From the NCBI GenBank assembly GCA_029260335.1, contig JAJDDL010000306.1, positions 1 to 7,791 of the forward strand: 7,791 bases of DNA, given 5' to 3'. This document shows, in pieces, positions 1-6,417 of this stretch; within the stretch, counting starts at the first letter, position 1; every line of letters starts with the position of its first letter. The DNA is from Phycisphaerales bacterium. Its GTDB lineage: Bacteria > Planctomycetota > Phycisphaerae > Phycisphaerales > UBA1924. Position numbers and translations under genes: made by a program. The notes beneath the pieces were generated by a model that saw only the letters and a list, made by a program, of their open reading frames with translations, was not told the origin of the DNA and did no database searches.

Positions 1-142
1 GAAGAACGGGTAGACGCCCTTCCTCACGAGCCAATTGCGTCAATCCACCGGTGTGCCACTGGCGGTTTGCCCGCATGTGCCGTGTAACCGGTGACTTTCG
101 CACTGGCGGGCACGCCGCCAGTGGCACCAACCAAGGACTCAT
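1..142 (-). CDS. Possible 5' part of a minus-strand gene downstream of pilB, unrecognised
   Basis: An open frame begins at an ATG (142-140) and runs 47 codons without a stop to the left edge. It starts MSPWLVPLAACPPV and ends in LAREEGRLPVL. An AGGAAG Shine-Dalgarno-like site sits 5 nt before the ATG, and the frame follows pilB on the same strand, so a next operon gene is possible. Against it, the frame runs straight through the 53-127 palindrome, which looks non-coding, and 47 open codons are unremarkable in GC-rich DNA. A second in-frame ATG (76-74) lies inside the palindrome and lacks an evident ribosome binding site. I do not recognise a family. The frame could be a real gene whose 5' end was extended by the repeat, or chance. 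Confidence 0.22.
   Translation of the reverse strand, partial: MSPWLVPLAACPPVRKSPVTRHMRANRQWHTGGLTQLAREEGRLPVL
53..127. repeat. 75-nt imperfect palindrome (REP-like) downstream of pilB
   Basis: Outer arms GTGCCACTGGCGG (53-65) and CCGCCAGTGGCAC (115-127) are a perfect 13-bp inverted repeat. Pairing resumes inside with TGCCCGC (68-74) against GCGGGCA (106-112), then GTGC (77-80) against GCAC (100-103), leaving a 19-nt apex. A second CACTGGCGG copy at 101-109 is a direct repeat of 57-65 and can instead pair with CCGCCAGTG at 115-123 around a 5-nt loop, so two folds compete. Neither strand has a T-run after the stem, so it is not a classical intrinsic terminator. Similar GCCACTGGC/GCCAGTGGC palindromes are, as I recall, dispersed in planctomycete genomes. 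A REP-like element or an mRNA 3'-end stabiliser for the pil operon is the inference. Confidence 0.6.
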
Positions 143-238
143 TGCAACTTCCTGGGCGGCGTGCAGATGCCATCATTCACGCAAGATGCTCTCACAGTCG
201 GGCCTGGGATTCTCGCGACGCCAGAGCTTCACTTCGAC

Positions 239-2197
239 TCAGGAAGCTTCCTTGGTGATCCTCAGAATCTCCTGCACGCTCGTGTCGCCGACGGCGGCCT
301 TGCGCATGCCGTCATCGCGGAGCGAGACCATGCCCCGCTCCAGACACATCCGGCGGAACTCCGAAACGTTGGGATTACGCGCAACGATGTCGCGCAACGC
401 GTCGTCGACCACAAGCAACTCGTAGATGCCCACGCGACCGGCATACCCGGTGCTTCGGCACTTCTCGCAACCCCTGGGCTCCCAGAGCTGATCGACGGGC
501 AAGCCCTGCATCTCGAAGTACTCGCGCATCTCCTCGGTGCCCTCGCCCTGCTCCTTGCACTTGGAGCAAAGCCGTCGCGCCAGACGCTGGGCGAGCACGC
601 CGTTGACCGCCGCACCGAGCAAGAACGGCTCCAGGCCGATATTGACCAATCGCGTGATCGAACTGGGCGCATCATTCGTGTGGAGCGTGCTGAGCACGAG
701 GTGGCCCGTGAGCGCGGCCTGCACCGCGATCTGCGCGGTCTCAAAGTCACGGATCTCACCGAGCATGATCACATCAGGGTCCTGACGCATCAGCGCACGA
801 AGGGCCGCACCGAACGTCATGCCGATCTTCTCGTGCGTCTGGGTCTGGGTGATCCCGTCCAGTGAGTATTCGACCGGATCCTCAACCGTCGACACGTTGA
901 GCTTGCCCTTATCGAGCTGGCGCAACGAGGAGTAGAGCGTGGTCGTCTTACCCGAGCCGGTCGGTCCGGTGACGAGGACGATGCCGTGGGGCGAGCGAAC
1001 CTGCTGCCTCCAGAGCTCGAGCGTTTGCTCCTCGAATCCCAGATCCTCAAGCTGCACGTTGATGCTCTTGGTGTCGAGGATACGCATGACCATCTTCTCG
1101 CCGAAGGGCGTGGGAAGCGTGGACACACGAAGGTCGAGCTTGCGTCCCGACACAACGCACTTGATGCGGCCGTCCTGGGGAATGCGTCGCTCTGAGATAT
1201 CCATGTTCGCCATGATCTTCAGGCGACTGGTGATCGCGGCGCTCATGCCCTGGGGCGGGTTCATCATCTCGAACAGCGTTCCGTCGATGCGGTAGCGCAC
1301 GCGGAGCTTCTTCTCGCTCGGCTCGACGTGGATATCACTCGCGCCTTCCTTGATCGCGGTCTGGATGATGTAGTTGACATAGCGGATGACCGGGCTCTCG
1401 CCGGCCTTGGCCTCAAGGCTGTGATCGTCCTCGCTCTCCTTGGTGACCTCGACGTCGATCTCCTGCACGTCCGCCAGGATGTCGTCCAGGTCCTCGCCGT
1501 CATCCTCGCTCTCGTCGTCCATCAGCTCGATCGCGCCGCGAACATCCGCACCCGTGACCAGCACGAGCTTCACGCCCGGCACCCCCAACGCTCTCTTGAC
1601 CTGATCCAGCACGAATACGGCATTGGGCGTCGTCGCGCCAATAACAACCCGCCGGCCTTCGCGGCGCAGTGGCATCACGACGTTCTTCTTGCAGAACTCC
1701 AGGCTCAATCGCTGCACGAGCCCTGCCTCGAACGAATCGAGCCCTTGCTCGGAATCGATACGCTCAAACGGCAACCGGGCGATCTCGGCGACCGCCTGCT
1801 GAATCTCGATCTCGTCGGCACCCTGCTCGACAAGCACCTGCCCGAGCGTTGCGCCCGGCGTCTGCTTGATCACCTGCTGAGCAACGGTCATCTGCTCGCG
1901 CGTCACGACTCCTCGTTCGAGGAGCACCTCGCCCAGCGCCAACTGCTCAGAGCTACTCTCGGCCTCCGGCGTGTAGATCTCACTGGTCGCCGAGCCCGCG
2001 AGCTCGCCTTGTGGGTCCCCGAGTTTGGTGATGCCCGTCTCACCGCGAGCCTTGACCGGCAGGTTGCGCTTCGGCCGCGCAATCGCCTTGTCCTCGGGCT
2101 TCGGCTCAGGGCCCTCCGGCAGGCTCTGCTGCTCGTCGGCCTTGTTCGAGTCGACGCCGAGCCGATCCATGATGTCGTCGATGCTGTACTTGGCCAA
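239..2197 (-). CDS. pilB: PilB/GspE-type extension ATPase (type IV pilus or type II secretion)
   Basis: Cytoplasmic hexameric ATPase that drives pilin or pseudopilin polymerisation; 652 aa, a little longer than typical PilB. Domains: acidic disordered N-terminus (1-80); MshEN/GspE-N-like domain with two LGxxLxxxG half-motifs (88-96 and 118-126); acidic linker (226-265); N2 domain with SDIHVEPS (287-294); then the RecA-like core. Walker A is GPTGSGKT (411-418), the Asp box contains VEDPVEY (438-444), Walker B is DPDVIMLGEIRD (473-484, Glu481), and the His box is TGHLVLSTLHTND (497-509). A tetracysteine zinc site (C544, C547, C577, C580) is typical of PilB/GspE and absent from PilT, which excludes a retraction ATPase. 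The start is TTG, supported by GGAG 6 nt upstream; the preceding gene's TAA lies in the same frame and rules out extension. It is the last clear gene of the operon. PilB is preferred over GspE because of PilMNO upstream. Confidence 0.95.
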   Translation of the reverse strand: MAKYSIDDIMDRLGVDSNKADEQQSLPEGPEPKPEDKAIARPKRNLPVKARGETGITKLGDPQGELAGSATSEIYTPEAESSSEQLALGEVLLERGVVTREQMTVAQQVIKQTPGATLGQVLVEQGADEIEIQQAVAEIARLPFERIDSEQGLDSFEAGLVQRLSLEFCKKNVVMPLRREGRRVVIGATTPNAVFVLDQVKRALGVPGVKLVLVTGADVRGAIELMDDESEDDGEDLDDILADVQEIDVEVTKESEDDHSLEAKAGESPVIRYVNYIIQTAIKEGASDIHVEPSEKKLRVRYRIDGTLFEMMNPPQGMSAAITSRLKIMANMDISERRIPQDGRIKCVVSGRKLDLRVSTLPTPFGEKMVMRILDTKSINVQLEDLGFEEQTLELWRQQVRSPHGIVLVTGPTGSGKTTTLYSSLRQLDKGKLNVSTVEDPVEYSLDGITQTQTHEKIGMTFGAALRALMRQDPDVIMLGEIRDFETAQIAVQAALTGHLVLSTLHTNDAPSSITRLVNIGLEPFLLGAAVNGVLAQRLARRLCSKCKEQGEGTEEMREYFEMQGLPVDQLWEPRGCEKCRSTGYAGRVGIYELLVVDDALRDIVARNPNVSEFRRMCLERGMVSLRDDGMRKAAVGDTSVQEILRITKEAS

Positions 2198-2201
2198 AGC
2201 T

Positions 2202-2207
2202 CTCTCC
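2202..2207 (-). promoter_or_regulatory. Ribosome binding site deciding the TTG start of pilB
   Basis: The minus strand reads GGAGAG here, with GGAG 6 nt before TTG GCC AAG. No ATG or GTG with a comparable site lies nearby; the next in-frame ATG is codon 10. The site therefore supports the TTG start, which may lower ATPase yield relative to the structural subunits. Confidence 0.6.
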
Positions 2208-2224
2208 GCTATCCGGGCGGCCTG

Positions 2225-2911
2225 TTATCGTTTGACACCCGGTCCGTGGGTTTGAGGCGTGATCGTGTGCCGCATGCCATCTGCCTCAAGAATCACCGCC
2301 TGCGGCAGAATCTGGCTGACAATAAAGAAATCACCAACCGGATCGCCCACACCGACGACCTTGCTGTCGATCGACGCCTTGGGAGAACTGGAGTACAGAA
2401 TCGTGCCCAGCCGAACGCGCGAGAGGGCGTCCTGGATCTCCCGCTCGCGGGTCTCATCCGCCCGCTTCTGATCCTCGATCAACTTCAGTCGCTCACGCTC
2501 GGCCCGCGCCTCCGCGTCGGCGGCGTTGGTGTCTTCCTTGATGATGCCGATGAAGAACGGATTCGAGCCCGCGTCGGCCGCGGCGATCTGCACGCGAGAA
2601 TCGCTCTGCTCCAGATCGCTCAATACGTCCTGAAACCGTGCATGGTCGGCCGGCGTGTACTGGCTCTCGAACGACAGTGGCTGGTCCTTGAACTCCATGC
2701 CCGACTTCATGCCCGTCTCACGCATCCAGTAGATCGCCCCGCCGCCAATCGCGACGACCAAGGCCACCGTGATCTGCGTCGTCGCGATCCGCGTCTTCTT
2801 GGGCTTGCCAATGCTCGCGGCATCGCCCTCGCCCAGATCGCGGAACATCGCGTGCGCAGGAGTCTGCTCACTCTCCGGTGGACTCTGATTCGCTAGCTGA
2901 TCCTCGCTCAT
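2225..2911 (-). CDS. Single-pass inner-membrane protein with GspC/PilP-like periplasmic domain
   Basis: A 228-aa protein in the operon slot of pilP. It has a hydrophilic cytoplasmic N-terminus (1-42, basic KPKKTR at 36-41), one TM helix (about 43-63), a periplasmic linker, SNPFF (116-120; PilP proteins carry a comparable DPF motif), an Ala/Glu/Arg-rich stretch likely to be coiled coil (129-165), and a C-terminal beta domain (about 166-220). The pattern VVGVGDPVGDFFIVSQI followed by ILEADG resembles the GspC homology-region/PilP fold, which contacts the secretin and joins it to the PilN-PilO complex. PilP is normally a lipoprotein; no signal peptide or lipobox cysteine is visible, so the topology is GspC-like. 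The ATG overlaps the pilO stop as ATGA, with GGGAG 6 nt upstream, implying translational coupling. Function is inferred from position and weak pattern, so no symbol is assigned. Confidence 0.8.
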   Translation of the reverse strand: MSEDQLANQSPPESEQTPAHAMFRDLGEGDAASIGKPKKTRIATTQITVALVVAIGGGAIYWMRETGMKSGMEFKDQPLSFESQYTPADHARFQDVLSDLEQSDSRVQIAAADAGSNPFFIGIIKEDTNAADAEARAERERLKLIEDQKRADETREREIQDALSRVRLGTILYSSSPKASIDSKVVGVGDPVGDFFIVSQILPQAVILEADGMRHTITPQTHGPGVKR

Positions 2912-3453
2912 GAAATGCTCCCGTCCTGAAAGTAGATGCTCAGGGTGAAGTCAATCTCGAACTCGCCGTCCTTCTTCGAGTCTCGCTTGAGTGTCATCGA
3001 GGGGATCCGGGTCTTTCTGGGCAGTTGCTCCACCGCGAGCAGGAACTCATAGAACCCGCTGTCACGCCACTTGCCCGTGGTCGTCATCTCCAAAGGCTGC
3101 TCGTAATACAGACCGGCAGGCATCGGCTTCTCGCTCTGGAGCGCAGGCGAGGAAAGCCCCGAATCCACCGCCAGGTCCGAGACCTTGCGCACGATCGAGT
3201 CCACGCCCTTGTTGCTCGGCAGCTGCGCCTCGACCTCGGCAATCCGAAGCTCGAACTGCGCGATCGCCCGCTCAAGATCTTCCGTCCGCGCCGTCTGCTC
3301 CTTGAGCTTGTCGAGCGTCCGCTCCTTGTGCTCGATCTCCTTCTTGGCTCGCTCGATCGCCAGATTCTGCGGCTTGAACACCAGGAACATGCTCGCGACA
3401 GGAATCGCAAGGAGCACCAAGAGCAACACCGTTTCGCGTAGTCCAAACTTCAT
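2908..3453 (-). CDS. pilO: PilO-like type IV pilus alignment-complex protein
   Basis: Bitopic inner-membrane protein that dimerises with PilN through periplasmic coiled coils and ferredoxin-like domains. At 181 aa it is slightly shorter than typical PilO. It has a very short cytoplasmic tail (MKFGLRE), a TM helix (about 8-27), a charged coiled coil (30-78), and a ferredoxin-like domain. In that domain, YYEQPLEMTTTGKW (116-129), FYEFLLAVEQLPRKTRIPSM (134-153) and a final FTLSIYF strand (169-175) follow the PilO pattern of pro-beta strand, helix with an LPR turn, then beta strands. AAGGAGG lies 8 nt before the ATG and inside the end of pilN, only 3 nt after whose stop pilO begins. The last codon overlaps the next gene by 4 nt. 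GspM of type II secretion has a related fold, but the neighbouring pilM and pilN favour PilO. Confidence 0.85.
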   Translation of the reverse strand: MKFGLRETVLLLVLLAIPVASMFLVFKPQNLAIERAKKEIEHKERTLDKLKEQTARTEDLERAIAQFELRIAEVEAQLPSNKGVDSIVRKVSDLAVDSGLSSPALQSEKPMPAGLYYEQPLEMTTTGKWRDSGFYEFLLAVEQLPRKTRIPSMTLKRDSKKDGEFEIDFTLSIYFQDGSIS

Positions 3454-3456
3454 CGC

Positions 3457-4332
3457 TCAGTCCTCCTTGTCGCCGAAGGCCGCGAAGATCGATCGCAGCG
3501 ACATCCCAGAGTCGTCCGATTGGGTCGCGGGCTCGTCACCATCCTGTGCGTCATCCCCGCTCGCCACGGCATCCTTGTCTTGCAACCCGCCTTCGCGATA
3601 GCGGGCGAGATCCAACGCGTTGGGGTCCACGTTCTCGACCAGCTTCGCGACGATCTGGAACTTGCGGAAGTCTTCCTTCTCGATGACCGTTTCTTCGATC
3701 GTCTCCAGCTCCAGATCTGTCAGCAACGCGCACTCCGAGAGCGACGCGAGGTAATCGGTGATCGACGCGTTGTCCTTGCTCACACCGACAATCGTCAGCG
3801 TGTGGATATAGCGGGGCGGCTGCACGCGCGGGCGAGCCTGCGCGTCCTCCTGATTCTTGTCATTCACCGACGCGGACTTAGAGAGATTCCGCACCTGGCT
3901 CTTGGCCTGCCCCCGCGGGTCGCCCGAGGATTCCTTCACGCGCTTGCCCTCGAGCGTCAACTCCAGAATGTCCAGGTCGTCGTTGGGACGCCGAGTGTTG
4001 AGCTCGGCGAGCAGCACCGAACGGCCGAAGTTCTCGTGCAACGCGTTGACGATCTCCGCCTTCTCGGCGATCTCGGCCTGTCGCTGCTCCAGCTCGTGCA
4101 ACTGCTTGATCTTCCCGGCCTCGCTCTCGTAGGCCAAAGTGATCTGCTCGTCCTGGTCCCGCACCGCCTGCCATCGCCGGTTGGTGACCAGGAACGCCGT
4201 CACGACGCCGCCCATGATGACCATGAAGAGCAAGACCGCCAGGAAGTTGGCCCGATGCTCGGCCCGCGCTTCGACATACTCGCTCGGTAAGAACGAGCCG
4301 CCCGCCGCGGCCGATGAGGAAGAGTTAAACAT
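3457..4332 (-). CDS. pilN: PilN-like type IV pilus alignment-complex protein
   Basis: Bitopic membrane protein whose cytoplasmic tail normally docks into PilM and whose periplasmic part pairs with PilO. It is 291 aa; classical PilN is near 200. The tail carries SFLPSEYVEAR (13-23), the counterpart of the INLLP motif that binds PilM. A TM helix follows (about 29-50), then a coiled coil (55-102), a polar low-complexity linker (131-171), and a PilN-type ferredoxin-like domain (174-232) with TLTIVGVS, ITDYLASLSEC and FRKFQIVAKL. The extra length comes from that linker and from an acidic tail (233-291) that is unusual for PilN. Start ATG has AAGGAGG 7 nt upstream, which begins within the pilM stop codon (TAAGGAGG). 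FLP followed by an acidic-aromatic pair matches planctomycete PilN proteins as I recall them. Confidence 0.85.
   Translation of the reverse strand: MFNSSSSAAAGGSFLPSEYVEARAEHRANFLAVLLFMVIMGGVVTAFLVTNRRWQAVRDQDEQITLAYESEAGKIKQLHELEQRQAEIAEKAEIVNALHENFGRSVLLAELNTRRPNDDLDILELTLEGKRVKESSGDPRGQAKSQVRNLSKSASVNDKNQEDAQARPRVQPPRYIHTLTIVGVSKDNASITDYLASLSECALLTDLELETIEETVIEKEDFRKFQIVAKLVENVDPNALDLARYREGGLQDKDAVASGDDAQDGDEPATQSDDSGMSLRSIFAAFGDKED
3462..3468 (-). promoter_or_regulatory. pilO ribosome binding site embedded in the pilN end
   Basis: The minus strand reads AAGGAGG, a perfect Shine-Dalgarno core 8 nt before the pilO ATG. It is formed by the codons for the last Lys-Glu-Asp of PilN, so ribosomes finishing pilN uncover or occupy it, which would link the yields of the PilN and PilO partners. 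Confidence 0.8.
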
Positions 4333-4339
4333 CCGTGTG

Positions 4340-4347
4340 CCTCCTTA
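4340..4347 (-). promoter_or_regulatory. pilN ribosome binding site fused with the pilM stop codon
   Basis: The minus strand reads TAAGGAGG: the TAA ends pilM and the AAGGAGG is a perfect Shine-Dalgarno core 7 nt before the pilN ATG. This suggests termination-reinitiation coupling. Confidence 0.8.
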
Positions 4348-5508
4348 GAGATCCGTGGGGCTCAGGCACGCGCCCAGCACTGTGGTCCATCCCGGTCGGG
4401 CCGACTTGAAATCGATGCCGAAAACCGGCTCCTTGCCCGTGCGAGCGACCCTCGCCATGGGGTCCGCCTCGTGGCCCGGCAGCCGAACCGTGCGAGCGAC
4501 ATGCTCGCACAACGCGCGATGCTGGGACTCGCCTCCCACAAACACGATCCGGGCCACCGCGCGATCGGGAAACACCGACGCGTGGTAACGCAGAGACATG
4601 CTGATTTCATCGGTGAGCATCTCCAATGGTTCGGAGAGATCGACCTTGCCCGAAACCGTCGCGGTCGCGGTGCCGCCGCCAGAGCCCATCGCCGCGTCGA
4701 GCGCGGCCATGCCCGTGGAACTGCTCGCGGCCGGGGCGTTGGCGACCAAAGACTCCATGGACTGGCGGTACGAGCTCGCCTTGTCCAGATTGAAACCAAG
4801 CTTGTCGCGAACGACCTCGTCGAGCTGACGCCCGCCCATGTCGATCGTTCGGGCAAAGACGATGTCGCTCGCGTGAGCAATCACCACACGGGTCGCCGAC
4901 CACCCAAGGTCGACATAGAGCGTTGGCTCAGACTCTGCAATGCCCACCCCCGAGAACCCGCGCAGCAGCGCGAGCAACTCCGGATGTAATCCAACAACCT
5001 CAAGCTTCGCCGACGTCAGGCTCTCCATGAACCGGCGAACCTGCTCGCGAGGGGTAGCCATGCAAATCAGTTCGGTCCGCCCGCTCGCGTTCTTGGGCGC
5101 CAACGCAACCTCATGCGAGCGGATCACCAATGCCTCGGGCGGACAGTTGAGCTCGGCGGGAATCGCCGACTCCAGCACCGCCTGCGCGTTCACGCCCTCA
5201 CCCAACGCCACCTGCATGTGCTTGCAGAACGTGCTCGACGAAGGAATCAGGCACGCGACCCGACGGCCCTTGAACCCGCCCTTATCAATCAGCTTCGGCA
5301 GCTGCTGCAGCTGATAGTCCAGACGCTTGGCGGTGTTGAACAGGAACTCATCGGGCGTCGGCAGACTCGCCGCGGCGATCAGCGGCGGCGGATCACCCGG
5401 ACCCACCTGCAGCACCTTGAGCGCACGAGTCCCGAAATCGACGGCGATTGGCCGCGATCCGTTCGCCCGTCCGAGAACACCTTGCTTGGCCTTACCACTA
5501 AACAGCAT
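4345..5508 (-). CDS. pilM: PilM-like actin-fold type IV pilus assembly ATPase
   Basis: Cytoplasmic actin-like protein that binds the PilN tail and couples the assembly ATPase to the membrane complex. It is 387 aa from the chosen ATG. Actin-family elements appear in order: phosphate-1 loop IAVDFGTRALKVLQV (21-35), phosphate-2 loop LYVDLGWSATRVVI (197-210), then the adenosine loop IVFVGGESQH (321-330). The segment between the first two loops (about 85-190) contains the pilus-specific subdomain. An Ala/Ser/Gly/Thr-rich stretch (255-287) interrupts the later fold and is probably a flexible loop. The start at 5508 has GGGG about 6 nt upstream and leads directly into the fold. An ATG at 5553 adds 15 cysteine- and arginine-rich residues of unlikely character and has no Shine-Dalgarno site. 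It is the first gene of the pil cluster; the stop forms part of the pilN ribosome binding site. Confidence 0.9.
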   Translation of the reverse strand: MLFSGKAKQGVLGRANGSRPIAVDFGTRALKVLQVGPGDPPPLIAAASLPTPDEFLFNTAKRLDYQLQQLPKLIDKGGFKGRRVACLIPSSSTFCKHMQVALGEGVNAQAVLESAIPAELNCPPEALVIRSHEVALAPKNASGRTELICMATPREQVRRFMESLTSAKLEVVGLHPELLALLRGFSGVGIAESEPTLYVDLGWSATRVVIAHASDIVFARTIDMGGRQLDEVVRDKLGFNLDKASSYRQSMESLVANAPAASSSTGMAALDAAMGSGGGTATATVSGKVDLSEPLEMLTDEISMSLRYHASVFPDRAVARIVFVGGESQHRALCEHVARTVRLPGHEADPMARVARTGKEPVFGIDFKSARPGWTTVLGACLSPTDL

Positions 5509-5627
5509 TGCTCGCCCCGTTCTAGAGGCGCACCGGCATGCGCCTTCATGCATTGCTCATCGGCGGAGAATGCCCCGGCGTTGAGAGCGCAAGAAACGGC
5601 CCGGCTTGGGCACCCGGCACAGAGCTA
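5509..5627 (-). other. mqnB-pilM intergenic region
   Basis: These 119 nt follow the tandem TAG TAG that ends mqnB and would have to hold any promoter dedicated to the pil operon. On the minus strand an imperfect GC-rich hairpin (5618-5599) is followed by TTTCTT (5596-5591), a weak terminator candidate for mqnB. Closer to pilM there is a GCATG/CATGC inverted repeat (5536-5540 and 5547-5551) around a 6-nt loop, overlapping the alternative pilM ATG. I see no convincing -35/-10 pair; TTGCGC and CATTCT are present but only 14 nt apart. Read-through from mqnB is equally possible. Confidence 0.35.
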
Positions 5628-6365
5628 CTAGTCGGTATCCCCGGCAGGGCTGGGCTCGACGAGCCGCGCCGGCAGGTCCGCTTTCTCCAAGAGCGCCCCC
5701 AGGCTGGTGAGCGCGAGGCCCAGATCCCACCGCTGTTTCGCGCGCTCGCCCGTGGTATTGCTGATCACACGGAGCTCACAGAACAAAACGCCCCGGCGCA
5801 ACGCCGATAACCCGCACCCGGCGCCCTCGCATGCTTCGGCCAATGCGTCCGCTCGCCCCTGAATCTCCAAGGCAAGCTCATCGGTACCCGAACAGGTCGA
5901 CACCGTGGCGATCGGACCCTGCGCGTCGACCAGATTCGAAAGCGACCGCAGCCACACCCGGTCTCCATCGACCCCATCGCCCGCGCCGCACAGCCCAAAG
6001 CCGAGCTCGGAGAACGACTCAAACCTCTCAGAGCCCTGGACGCCCTCATCCGCAAACACACTCGTCGTCGCAAGCACCGAGCATCCCGGTTCGAGGCCTT
6101 GAGAGATGCCCTTGGGCAATACCCCGGCGATTCCCACGTTCAGCACCCCGGCATGCCGAAGAGGGTCCAAGGTCAACGCGACGGCACCGGCGGCATTGGC
6201 CTTGCCCACGCCCGTAACCACGATGTCGCATCCGGATCCGCTCTCGTATCGAACCCAGGGCTCAGGGGCCTCAATCGAGAAACCCAGGGGCTCTCGGAGG
6301 GCATTAGCCTCGATCGGAGTCGCCACGGCGATGAGAATTCTGCTCTTGGAATGGGCGGAGACCAT
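5628..6365 (-). CDS. mqnB: Futalosine hydrolase (menaquinone biosynthesis, futalosine pathway)
   Basis: Predicted to hydrolyse futalosine to dehypoxanthine futalosine plus hypoxanthine (EC 3.2.2.26), a cytoplasmic step of the alternative menaquinone pathway. It is 245 aa, usual for this branch of the PNP/UDP phosphorylase superfamily. Visible signatures are VATPIEANAL (14-23), NVGIAG (76-81), SVFADEGVQ (102-110), TVSTCSGTDE (154-163), EACEGAG (177-183) with the ribose-binding Glu180, and FCELRVISN (195-203). The Asn ending ISN, where MTA/SAH nucleosidases have Asp, favours futalosine hydrolase over MTAN. The usual Met of the MEG motif is Cys179 here. The ATG at 6365 is the first in frame near the conserved N-terminus and has no clear Shine-Dalgarno site; TACGCT 6 nt upstream resembles a -10 box, so a leaderless mRNA is possible. 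A TTG at 6410 would add 15 residues. No other mqn gene is present. Confidence 0.9.
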   Translation of the reverse strand: MVSAHSKSRILIAVATPIEANALREPLGFSIEAPEPWVRYESGSGCDIVVTGVGKANAAGAVALTLDPLRHAGVLNVGIAGVLPKGISQGLEPGCSVLATTSVFADEGVQGSERFESFSELGFGLCGAGDGVDGDRVWLRSLSNLVDAQGPIATVSTCSGTDELALEIQGRADALAEACEGAGCGLSALRRGVLFCELRVISNTTGERAKQRWDLGLALTSLGALLEKADLPARLVEPSPAGDTD

Positions 6366-6396
6366 GGATTCAGCGTATGGAAGCTGGGATGATTGG

Positions 6397-6416
6397 TCCC
6401 CTGTTCTCAAAGGGGA
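6397..6416. repeat. Inverted repeat TCCCCT-8-AGGGGA
   Basis: Perfect 6-bp arms (6397-6402 and 6411-6416) flank an 8-nt loop. It lies 32 nt upstream of the mqnB ATG, with the alternative TTG start in its loop, and could act as an operator half or as a 5'-leader hairpin. Confidence 0.45.
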
Positions 6417-6417
6417 T

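Noticed and set aside
225..248. AGCTTC/GAAGCT hairpin across the pilB stop as a terminator
   Set aside because: The stem is only 6 bp with a 12-nt loop and no U-run follows on the minus strand.
161..865. A 234-codon plus-strand open frame opposite the pilB 3' end
   Set aside because: It overlaps the Walker B to zinc-site region of pilB in antisense and shows no domain of its own.
1328..2896. A 522-codon plus-strand open frame opposite pilB and the GspC-like gene
   Set aside because: It is antisense to two genes with clear motifs and reading-frame-linked ribosome binding sites. Its product is an Arg/Leu/Asp/His-rich string with no recognisable domain, as expected for a shadow frame in GC-rich DNA.
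3520..4290. A 256-codon plus-strand open frame opposite pilN
   Set aside because: Antisense shadow of a gene supported by its PilN-type domain and position; the translation is repetitive Leu/Arg/Asp/Val without a fold signature.
5509..5553. Upstream ATG start for pilM adding 15 residues
   Set aside because: There is no Shine-Dalgarno site, the residues are unlike a PilM N-terminus, and the downstream ATG at 5508 has a better-placed GGGG.
6366..6410. TTG start for mqnB adding 15 residues
   Set aside because: It is preceded by a C-rich stretch instead of a ribosome binding site and lies in the loop of an inverted repeat; the family N-terminus fits the ATG at 6365.
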